A stretch of 8,014 nt of DNA from Candidatus Eiseniibacteriota bacterium (GTDB lineage Bacteria; Eisenbacteria; RBG-16-71-46), in contig JAIOPA010000125.1 of the NCBI GenBank assembly GCA_021414165.1, positions 1 through 8,014 of the forward strand, in the 5' to 3' direction. Both the position numbers and the translations under genes were made by a program. The notes under the pieces were generated by a model. That model saw nothing but the letters and a program-made list of their open reading frames with translations, did not search any database and was not told where the DNA came from. Positions 1 to 5,620 of this stretch are shown in pieces; position 1 is the first letter of the stretch; every line of letters starts with the position of its first letter.

Positions 1-47
1 CGGATCCCCCATGTAGGCCGCCGCGCGACCCGATCACTTGAGGTAGA

Positions 48-72
48 GGGGGTGGGGTAGGTGGGGTCGGGG
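48..72 (+). other. Putative G-quadruplex motif
   Basis: Four runs of at least four G lie in 25 bases: 48-52 (five G), 54-57, 63-66 and 69-72. The loops are T, TAGGT and TC. This fits the classical intramolecular quadruplex pattern with four-tetrad runs and short loops, on the + strand. It sits about 270 bp upstream of the first complete gene. Even in a GC-rich genome the runs are unusually regular and long. Function is unknown; transcriptional pausing or replication effects are possible. Confidence 0.6.
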
Positions 73-91
73 CGAAAGGGAGTCGCGAGCA

Positions 92-119
92 GCGGTTTGC
101 CCAGGGATGGGCAAACCGC
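92..119. terminator. Perfect 11-bp hairpin, terminator-like but without U tract
   Basis: GCGGTTTGCCC (92-102) pairs perfectly with GGGCAAACCGC (109-119) around a six-base loop, AGGGAT. The heptamer CGCGAGC flanks the hairpin as a direct repeat at 84-90 and 123-129. Neither strand has a T-rich tail after the stem, so a classical intrinsic terminator is not proven. It could end a gene outside the window, or be an operator or RNA structure. Confidence 0.45.
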
Positions 120-140
120 GCCCGCGAGCGTCAGGGAGGG

Positions 141-171
141 CCGGGCCAGGAGGGCCCGGACCGACCGGTCC
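141..171. repeat. Tandem GC-rich inverted repeats
   Basis: CCGGGCC (141-147) pairs with GGCCCGG (153-159) over a five-base loop. It overlaps a second possible hairpin, GGACC (158-162) with GGTCC (167-171), and the palindrome GACCGGTC (163-170). The stems are short and mutually exclusive at their junction. In DNA this GC-rich, such pairs can occur by chance, so a functional role is only possible. Confidence 0.25.
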
Positions 172-343
172 CTTTGGACACGACCCCGCCCACCCCGCGC
201 CCGATGCACGCCAAAGAACCTCGCCCCCACGAGAAGCAATGCGAAGCGAGCCTGTCGGCGCTAGCCGCGACTAAGCGTAAGCAATAGCCACAGCTCAAAG
301 AACCCGCTGTGACGAAAAGCAGATAACGCATACGCTGCAAACC

Positions 344-1066
344 ATGACGACCACGCAGAACGTCGCAGCCCTCGAGAAGCGCATGAACTGGCCCGCACTG
401 CCCACCATGCTCTTCCTGACGTTCCTGATCATGCTCCTCGTCCTCGCCGGCCTCTCACTCTGGATGCGCCCGCAACACCCCGCCGGCTTGCCCGAGGATC
501 AGGCGTTGCTCGCGCAGACCGGGCTGCCCGATGCGTCGCTCGGGGTGCTCACGAACGGGTTGCGGTTCCAGTCGGCGGTGTTCGGGGGCGAGCCTCGCGA
601 TGCAGCGCTCGAGCCGGCGCAGCTCGCGCACGTCGTGCAGGCGGAGCCGGTGCTCGTGGCGTGGGCGCGGCGGCACCCGATGGATCCGCGCGTGCGTGCC
701 GCGCTCGGGGCATTGGCGTTGGCGCGGCGCGACTACCCCACGGCGGCCGATCGCTACAAAGAGGCATGCGAGCGATCGCCGCACTACGCCGAGGGCCGGT
801 TGGGTTGGGGGCTGGCGTTGGCGCTCGATGCCGAGCGCACCACCGACGCGTGGCAGCGCCGCGCGCTCATGCTGCGCGCCATCGCGCAGTTCGCGGCCAT
901 CGATGCGAGCGAGCCCGAGTACGCGGCCGCATCGTGGAACCGCGCGTGGTTGCTCGCCGAGGCCGGCCGCCGCACCGAGGCGCTCACGCTCGCGCGCCGC
1001 TACCTCGAACGCGACGGCACCAGCGTGTGGGCCGAGCGTCTACGCGCGAGCGTGACGACGCACTAG
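344..1066 (+). CDS. Membrane-anchored TPR-like repeat protein
   Basis: A 240-residue protein with a short cytoplasm-like N terminus and one strong hydrophobic segment at about residues 19-41, so it is probably a single-pass inner-membrane anchor. The rest is helical and Ala/Arg/Leu-rich. It reads like two to three degenerate tetratricopeptide units: about 103-145 (with LGALALARRDYPTAADRYKEA), 150-188, and 195-222 (WNRAWLLAEAGRRTEALTLARRYL). TPR units normally mediate protein-protein contacts, so a scaffold or assembly role in the envelope is likely, but no partner or enzymatic motif is visible. The ATG at 344 has no clear ribosome-binding site. A second in-frame ATG at 383, preceded by GAGAAG, is an alternative that keeps the membrane segment. 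The stop at 1064-1066 overlaps the stop of the convergent sppA gene. The specific family is not recognised. Confidence 0.75.
   Translation: MTTTQNVAALEKRMNWPALPTMLFLTFLIMLLVLAGLSLWMRPQHPAGLPEDQALLAQTGLPDASLGVLTNGLRFQSAVFGGEPRDAALEPAQLAHVVQAEPVLVAWARRHPMDPRVRAALGALALARRDYPTAADRYKEACERSPHYAEGRLGWGLALALDAERTTDAWQRRALMLRAIAQFAAIDASEPEYAAASWNRAWLLAEAGRRTEALTLARRYLERDGTSVWAERLRASVTTH
1063..1066. other. Shared CTAG: overlapping stop codons of convergent genes
   Basis: The palindrome CTAG contains the TAG stop of the + strand TPR-like gene (1064-1066) and, read on the minus strand, the TAG stop of sppA (1065-1063). The two genes therefore converge with a 4-bp overlap and no room for a terminator, so their transcripts must run into each other's coding strand unless stopped inside a gene. 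Confidence 0.9.
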
Positions 1067-3462
1067 TCCAGCTCGCGCACCCAGTCGTCGGTGCGGGCCT
1101 GCATGCCGTCGAGCGTCGACAGGCGCAACTGCTCGCCCACGCGCTCGCGCAGCCACGAGCCGATCACGCGATCGAGCAAGCCACCCTGCGGGTGCTTGAA
1201 CTCCACGAAGGCGATCTTCTCGCCCTTCGGGATCCCGCCCAGCCGGCGCGCTTCATCGATCGCCGACTCCAACCCGCCGATGCCATCGACCAGCCTGCGC
1301 TCGGCGGCATCCTCGCCCATCCACGGACGGCCCTGCGCGTAGCCGTAGGCCTCGAATGTCTGCAGACGGCGGCCGTCCATGACGCGCTCCACGAACGTGC
1401 GGTATGTGCGCTTGATCGCGCTGTCGGCCGCGGCCTGATCCTGCGGGCGCCAACGCCGCGCGGGCGACAAGCCGCGCATGTAGGCGCCGCGATCGAAGTC
1501 CTCCTGGCGCACGCCCAGCTTCTCGTACACGCCCTCGAACGACGGCTTCACGAACAAGACGCCGATCGAACCGGTCACGGTGTGCTTGTTGGCCACGATC
1601 TTGTCGGCATGCGCCGACAAGAAGTAGCCACCACTCGCGGCCACCGACGCCATGGACACCACGACCGGCTTGCCGGTCTCCTTCTTCAAACGCTCGACGG
1701 CGTGGTCCATGAGGAACGATGCGCTCGAGCTGCCACCGGGGCTGTCGACGCGCAGGATCACGGCTTCCACGCCCGGCGTGCGCATGGCGCGTTCGAGCTG
1801 TGCGGCAAAGGTCTGGTCGCCCAGCGTGGCGCCCTCGAGCAGGTCGTTGCTGCTGCGGCCATCGACGATCGCGCCACCGGCGTACACGATGGCGATGCGC
1901 TCGGGCGTGGCCCAGCGTTCGTTCGCGAGCGGCGTGCGGCGCAGGTTCACGGTGCGCGGCTTCTTGCCCAAGCCCGTGAGCGCGCCCAGCTGCGCCATGG
2001 CGTCCTCGCGCCAACCCACGGAGTCGATCACGCCCGCGCGCATGAGCCCGCGCGCGTCGTACTCCCGGCCATCGAGCACGGGCAGCAACCGCTCGCTCGT
2101 GATGCGGCGGCCGTTCGTGATGGCGTCCACGAACAACTGCTGGCGCTGCGTGAGCATGCGCTGGATCACCACGGTGTCGGCGGGCGGCGTGCTGTCCACG
2201 CTGAAGTTGCGGTACGCGCTCTTGAAGTCGCCGATGCTCGAGCGATCCATGCGCACGCCCATGCGCTCGAGTGCCGCGCGGTAGTAGCGGCGCTCGGCGC
2301 GCAGACCCAGGCCCAGGAAGCTCGCGGCGGGTGACGCCACCACGCGCGTGGCCGCACTGGCCAGGTACAGATCGCCGCGCGTGCCGCCGTACTGCATGTA
2401 CGCCACCACCGGCTTGCCCGCGGCCGTGAGCCGCTGGATGCGCGGGCGCAGCTCTTCCAGCTGCGCCATGCCGCCCAGCCCCGACAGCTCCAGGAACACG
2501 CCCTGGGTGAGCGGGTCGTGCAACGCACGCTCGAGCTGTGCGTGCAGCGGGCCCGACGGCACACCGCCGCCACCGCCCAAGGCACCACCGCCCAGTGATT
2601 CATCGACCAGCACGCCACCCATGCGCACCACGGCCACGCGGCGCTCGTTGCGCGGGCGCGTGAACGCACGGTCCTCGCCGCTGTGCGACGAGGTCACGAA
2701 GCCTTCGCGCGCAGGCACGCCATCGCGCTCGGTGCGCACGGTGGTGGCATAGCCGCGCGTGCCGCGCAGCGTCACGCCCAACGTGAGCGCGCCATGATCG
2801 GCCACGGTGCCCTGCACCAGGAGGCCACGCAGCGGTTCCAGCGTGGCGCCCACGCGCACGTGCGCGCGATCGAACGACTCGCGCTCCTGCAGCACCACGT
2901 CGCCGGTGAGCGTGAGCCGCAGGCCGCTCGTGTGCGCCTGCTCACGCGCGAGCGCCAGCGGCCGCAGCCCCAGGCCCATGGTGTACGTGCGCGGCAACCG
3001 CGCACCGCCAAAGCTGGGCTCGAACACGTGCGCCACGCTGGCACCCGCGGTCCACCACGGTGACGTGCGCAGCAACAGCCCGGCGCGCGCATCGAGTGCA
3101 CGCTGTTCGCGCGGCCGGCCGGCCACGAGCAGCTCGTTCGCCCAGCCCAGCCGCACGGCATCGCCCATCGAGAAGCCGGCGCCATAACGGCGCTCGCCGG
3201 CGTCCTCGCGCGTCATGGAGAAGCCCAACCGCCGCCAGCTCGCGAGCCCGCCCGCGAACTGCGCGTGCTGCTCACGACCGGCCCAGCCCAGCCACAGTTC
3301 GCTCGGGTAACGCGCGCCGATCGCGGCGGGGTTCACGAGCAACGCGCGCGCGTCATCAGTCGCTGCCGCACTCTCGTCGTGCAGCAAGGCGTTCGACTGC
3401 GCGTGCGCGAGCGGCGCGCACAACAGCAGCGCCAGCGCGGCCGCGGGAAGTGCGCGCTTCAT
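1063..3462 (-). CDS. sppA: SppA-type S49 serine protease with N-terminal barrel-like domain
   Basis: A 799-residue protein. Residues 1-21 are a signal peptide (MKR, hydrophobic core, ALAHA-type end with AHA|Q). Residues about 25-245 look like an outer-membrane barrel segment: an LVNPAAIG motif at 42-49 followed by alternating aromatic/Gly strands, as in PorV/FadL-like proteins. From about 272 to the end it is a two-domain SppA (67K type). The N domain carries the general-base lysine K414 in GDFKSAY. The C domain carries VDSPGG (572-577) and the nucleophile serine S610 in VAASGGY, followed by TGSIGVL (630-636). The Lys-Ser spacing of 196 is close to E. coli SppA (K209/S409), so activity is expected. 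SppA cleaves signal-peptide remnants and other peptides. A Gly-rich loop (GGGALGGGGG, 291-300) interrupts the start of the N domain. I chose ATG 3462 because it begins the signal peptide and overlaps the nth stop; an upstream in-frame ATG (3588) would lie inside nth and bury the signal. Confidence 0.9.
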   Translation of the reverse strand: MKRALPAAALALLLCAPLAHAQSNALLHDESAAATDDARALLVNPAAIGARYPSELWLGWAGREQHAQFAGGLASWRRLGFSMTREDAGERRYGAGFSMGDAVRLGWANELLVAGRPREQRALDARAGLLLRTSPWWTAGASVAHVFEPSFGGARLPRTYTMGLGLRPLALAREQAHTSGLRLTLTGDVVLQERESFDRAHVRVGATLEPLRGLLVQGTVADHGALTLGVTLRGTRGYATTVRTERDGVPAREGFVTSSHSGEDRAFTRPRNERRVAVVRMGGVLVDESLGGGALGGGGGVPSGPLHAQLERALHDPLTQGVFLELSGLGGMAQLEELRPRIQRLTAAGKPVVAYMQYGGTRGDLYLASAATRVVASPAASFLGLGLRAERRYYRAALERMGVRMDRSSIGDFKSAYRNFSVDSTPPADTVVIQRMLTQRQQLFVDAITNGRRITSERLLPVLDGREYDARGLMRAGVIDSVGWREDAMAQLGALTGLGKKPRTVNLRRTPLANERWATPERIAIVYAGGAIVDGRSSNDLLEGATLGDQTFAAQLERAMRTPGVEAVILRVDSPGGSSSASFLMDHAVERLKKETGKPVVVSMASVAASGGYFLSAHADKIVANKHTVTGSIGVLFVKPSFEGVYEKLGVRQEDFDRGAYMRGLSPARRWRPQDQAAADSAIKRTYRTFVERVMDGRRLQTFEAYGYAQGRPWMGEDAAERRLVDGIGGLESAIDEARRLGGIPKGEKIAFVEFKHPQGGLLDRVIGSWLRERVGEQLRLSTLDGMQARTDDWVRELD
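3459..3462 (-). other. ATGA stop/start overlap, nth to sppA
   Basis: On the minus strand the nth stop TGA (3461-3459) and the sppA start ATG (3462-3460) share two bases in ATGA. Only a weak GGTG lies upstream of the sppA start, so its translation probably depends on re-initiation by ribosomes finishing nth. Confidence 0.85.
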
Positions 3463-4370
3463 GCCGACACCGTGACGCCGATGCGCGGGCAGTGCGCCGA
3501 GAGCGGGCACTGGCTGCACATGGGCTTGCGTGCGTTGCACACCGCGCGGCCATGCAAGATGAGCCAGTGCGAGAACAGCGTCCACCATTCCTGCGGCACG
3601 AGCGGCTGCAATGCGAACTCGATCTTCACCGCATCGGACTCGGTCGTGAGCCCCAGGCGGTTCGAGAGCCGCGTGACATGCGTGTCCACCACGACACCGC
3701 TGTTGATGCCGTAGGCATTGCCCAGCACCACGTTCGCGGTCTTGCGGCCCACCCCGCGCAACGCCACCAACTGCTCCAGGTCGCGCGGCACCTGGCCCGC
3801 GTACTTCTCGACCAGGTCGCTGCAGGCTTCCTTGATCGACTTGGCCTTGTTGCGGAAGAAGCCCGTGGAGTGGATCACCGACTCGATGTCGGCCAACTCG
3901 GCCTGCGCGAGTGCCGCGGCATCGGGCCAGCGCGCGAACAACACCGGCGTGACCTTGTTGACGCGCTCATCGGTGCACTGCGCCGACAAGATGGTGGCGA
4001 TGAGCAGCTGCAGCGGCGTGCTGAAGTCGAGCGCGCACTTGGCGTCGGGGTACAGCTCGCGCAGCCCTTCGATGAGCGCGCGCACGCGCACGGGATCGGG
4101 CGCCGAGAAGCGCCCGGCCTTGGCCGGCTTTGCAGGCGGTGCGGCGGCCGCAGGCTTCGTCTTGGGACGCGCGGCCAGCTTGCGCACCGCCTTCTTGCGC
4201 GCGGCCACCGGTGCAGCCGTGCTGCGCGCGCCCTTCTTGGCGTGCGGCGCACGCGGCTTGGCGGACGCGCTTGCGGCCTTGCGCGAGCCCGGCGCGGAAC
4301 GCACGCGCGGCTTCTGCGGGAGCTTGGCGCCTGCAGCCTTGCGCTTGGAACGAGGGGATCGTCGGGGCAT
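3459..4370 (-). CDS. nth: Endonuclease III (DNA glycosylase/AP lyase) with basic tail
   Basis: A 303-residue protein. Endonuclease III removes oxidised pyrimidines from DNA and nicks the abasic site during base-excision repair. The core (about residue 92 onward) has LLIATILSAQCTD, the helix-hairpin-helix LRGVGRKTANVVLG with catalytic lysine K210, catalytic aspartate D229 in VVVDTHVTRL, and a [4Fe-4S] ligand set C278-X6-C285-X2-C288-X5-C294. This is the exact spacing of bacterial Nth, so the call is firm. Residues 1-91 are an extra tail with 28 Lys/Arg, many Ala/Pro/Ser and no acidic residue; ordinary bacterial Nth is about 210 residues. ATG 4370 is chosen as the first Met of this tail. The frame continues open upstream to 4517, but that part overlaps the hairpin at 4416-4444 and the end of the next gene. 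No strong ribosome-binding site is seen. The stop TGA overlaps the sppA start (ATGA), implying one mRNA. Confidence 0.95.
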   Translation of the reverse strand: MPRRSPRSKRKAAGAKLPQKPRVRSAPGSRKAASASAKPRAPHAKKGARSTAAPVAARKKAVRKLAARPKTKPAAAAPPAKPAKAGRFSAPDPVRVRALIEGLRELYPDAKCALDFSTPLQLLIATILSAQCTDERVNKVTPVLFARWPDAAALAQAELADIESVIHSTGFFRNKAKSIKEACSDLVEKYAGQVPRDLEQLVALRGVGRKTANVVLGNAYGINSGVVVDTHVTRLSNRLGLTTESDAVKIEFALQPLVPQEWWTLFSHWLILHGRAVCNARKPMCSQCPLSAHCPRIGVTVSA

Positions 4371-4415
4371 GCGGCGAGCGTAACGAAAGGCTCTGGCGCC
4401 CGCCACTACGACGAA

Positions 4416-4444
4416 GCCCCGGCGCACGTGGCATGCGCCGGGGC
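4416..4444 (-). terminator. Hairpin terminator or attenuator between the barrel gene and nth
   Basis: GCCCCGGCGCA (4416-4426) pairs perfectly with TGCGCCGGGGC (4434-4444) over a seven-base loop, an 11-bp GC-rich stem. On the minus strand it begins 26 bases after the stop of the outer-membrane protein gene and is followed by TTCGTCGT, a weak U tract. It ends 45 bases before the nth start. It most likely terminates or attenuates transcription from the barrel gene, so nth-sppA would need its own promoter or partial read-through. Confidence 0.65.
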
Positions 4445-4470
4445 GTCGCGTCATCACCTGAGCCGTGCGA

Positions 4471-5322
4471 CTAGAACCCCCACGCCAGACCGACGCGCAG
4501 GCCCATGCCGTCGCCACTCACCGTCTCGTGCACCTCGTTGCCGGTGAGCACGTCGGTCGCATCGCGGCCCAGTTCGGCGCCGTTCACGAACGCCTCGCCC
4601 GTGAGCCGCGTGCGGCCACCGAGCGGCAGGCCCACGCCGCCCCACAGCTGCCAGCCCCAACCGCTGAACGTGCCCTCGAACGAATCGCCCGTCACGAAGT
4701 CATCGCCCGAGAGCGTGAGCACCTCGTAGCCGGCGGCCGCACCGAAGTACGGGATCACCGGCATGTCCTCGCCGGCCTGCACCTGCACGAACGCCATGAT
4801 CGGGAACATGTTCACGCTGGTCTTGCCCAACTGGCGCTCGACCTGGATCGGGATCCCGCCCGGGCCGATGTTCTCGGTGGTGATGCTGGTGACCTTCTCG
4901 CTCTTGCGGATCCAGTCGACACCCAGACCGATCTGCAGGTTCTCATCGAGCATCGGGCCGCCACGCACGCCGATGTCGAGACGCGAATCCTGGTCGCCGT
5001 CGGGGTCGAAGAAGCCCACGTGCACCTGGCTCACGCCCGCCGACTCCGGCTGGCGCGCCATGCGGCCGCGGCCGCGCGGCCGGTAGTGCACGCCCAACAG
5101 CTCCGGCGCACCCGGCACCTGCGTGAGCAGCAGTGACACCGGTGCGTCCGGCGTGGGGCACTCCGGCATGAGCGCGATGCGCTCGCCGATCGCGCGCGCC
5201 ACGGTGGGCGACAGCGGGGCCAACGCCGACACGCTGGCGTTGTCGGAAGCGGCGGCGGTGAGCGGACTGCAAAGCGTGATCGCCGCGAGCGCGGCGAGGG
5301 TCAGTCTGGGCATGGCATGCAT
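4471..5322 (-). CDS. Outer-membrane beta-barrel protein, family not recognised
   Basis: A 283-residue protein. Residues 1-25 are a signal peptide ending TAAA|SDN. Residues 30-95 form a periplasmic or plug-like N-terminal part with two Cys (C18 in the signal, C55 in the mature part). From about residue 98 it is amphipathic strands with Gly/aromatic alternation (for example VHVGFFDPDGD, GLGVDWIRK, FVQVQAG, YFGAAAGYEVL, GWGWQLWGGVGLPLGG). The chain ends in GLRVGLAWGF, and the terminal Phe is the classical BAM-recognised C-terminal signature. The length and about eight to ten strands suggest a small OmpW/OmpA-like barrel, but no family motif decides it. The segment DPDGDQDSRLD (106-116) resembles an Asp-rich calcium loop. 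ATG 5322 is chosen because AGGAG (5334-5330) lies 7 bases upstream; the alternative Met three codons later would be 16 bases away. It is divergent from the LolA-like gene. Confidence 0.8.
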   Translation of the reverse strand: MHAMPRLTLAALAAITLCSPLTAAASDNASVSALAPLSPTVARAIGERIALMPECPTPDAPVSLLLTQVPGAPELLGVHYRPRGRGRMARQPESAGVSQVHVGFFDPDGDQDSRLDIGVRGGPMLDENLQIGLGVDWIRKSEKVTSITTENIGPGGIPIQVERQLGKTSVNMFPIMAFVQVQAGEDMPVIPYFGAAAGYEVLTLSGDDFVTGDSFEGTFSGWGWQLWGGVGLPLGGRTRLTGEAFVNGAELGRDATDVLTGNEVHETVSGDGMGLRVGLAWGF

Positions 5323-5329
5323 GGCGGTT

Positions 5330-5334
5330 CTCCT
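5330..5334 (-). promoter_or_regulatory. Ribosome-binding site of the barrel gene
   Basis: On the minus strand AGGAG (5334-5330) stands 7 bases before the ATG at 5322. It fixes the first of two closely spaced Met codons as the start. Confidence 0.75.
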
Positions 5335-5498
5335 GATCGGCTCCGGTGGCGCGGCTGGGGAACCGTGCGTTCCGGTCGGCCGGGGGTCGGTGTGTCCTTC
5401 CATGGACATGGCACGCACCATGCCGGAATCTTGCGCGCGACCGCAACGTGTGACGCCAACGGCACGTAAAGCATTCGGGCACACACGGGTGCGCCCGC

Positions 5499-5526
5499 CT
5501 GAACGGCCGGTTCCGTGGCCGTTCGG
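5499..5526. repeat. Inverted repeat in the divergent region
   Basis: GAACGGCC (5501-5508) pairs perfectly with GGCCGTTC (5517-5524) around an eight-base loop. One wobble pair (5500/5525) and one C-G pair (5499/5526) extend it. It lies 95 bases upstream of the LolA-like start. It has no T tail in either direction, so it is more like an operator or 5'-leader structure than a terminator. Confidence 0.45.
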
Positions 5527-5620
5527 ACGCGCACTGTGGCGCACGTGCCGCACCCCGGCGCTGCCGCTGCTGCCCGAAGCTGCTGGACTCCCCGACCCAC
5601 CCTTGCCCCGAGAGCCGCCC

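Larger units (their letters stand above)
1..343. other. Non-coding left flank, rich in secondary structure
   Basis: I see no gene here that I can support. Frames open at the left edge close quickly (a + frame from base 1 ends at TAG 58-60), so a few codons of a neighbour cannot be excluded. The stretch holds a G-run cluster (48-72), a perfect hairpin (92-119), a GC-rich inverted repeat (141-159) next to the palindrome GACCGGTC (163-170), and an AT-richer leader (about 270-343) with nested short inverted repeats before the start at 344. Some frames of 60-70 codons cross it, but they are Arg/Pro-rich with no domain or clear ribosome-binding site. It is likely a terminator-plus-promoter region; no -35/-10 pair is convincing. 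Confidence 0.6.
5323..5620. promoter_or_regulatory. Divergent intergenic region, likely holding both promoters
   Basis: This 298-bp stretch separates the leftward barrel gene from the rightward LolA-like gene, so promoters for both should lie here. I see no convincing -35/-10 pair; the only AT-richer spot is around 5464-5475 (ACGTAAAGCATT). A ribosome-binding site for the minus gene lies at 5330-5334. Weak inverted repeats occur at 5405-5422 (CATGG...CCATG), and a strong hairpin at 5499-5526. Several frames stay open across the region but show Arg/Pro-rich shadow composition. Confidence 0.5.

Noticed and set aside
61..340. Short open frames on both strands in the left flank (67 and 69 codons)
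   Set aside because: Arg/Pro-rich or low-complexity products, crossing the hairpin and GC repeats, with no ribosome-binding site or family resemblance.
661..2334. Long + strand open frame of 557 codons across the TPR-like gene end and antisense to sppA
   Set aside because: It lies opposite sppA, which has clear catalytic motifs. The product is His/Arg/Ala-rich with no domain, signal or ribosome-binding site. Long antisense frames are expected in GC-rich coding DNA.
3463..3588. Upstream ATG start for sppA at 3588
   Set aside because: It adds 42 residues lying inside the nth coding region and would hide the signal peptide. The ATGA overlap start is preferred.
3060..4547. Long + strand open frame of 495 codons antisense to nth and the 5' part of sppA
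   Set aside because: Arg/His/Ala-rich translation with no recognisable motif, fully opposed by genes with firm motif evidence.
5123..5620. N-terminal extension of the LolA-like gene back to an ATG at 5123
   Set aside because: It would overlap the divergent barrel gene and bury a well-formed signal peptide inside the protein. A TTG at 5621 with GAGAG upstream fits better.
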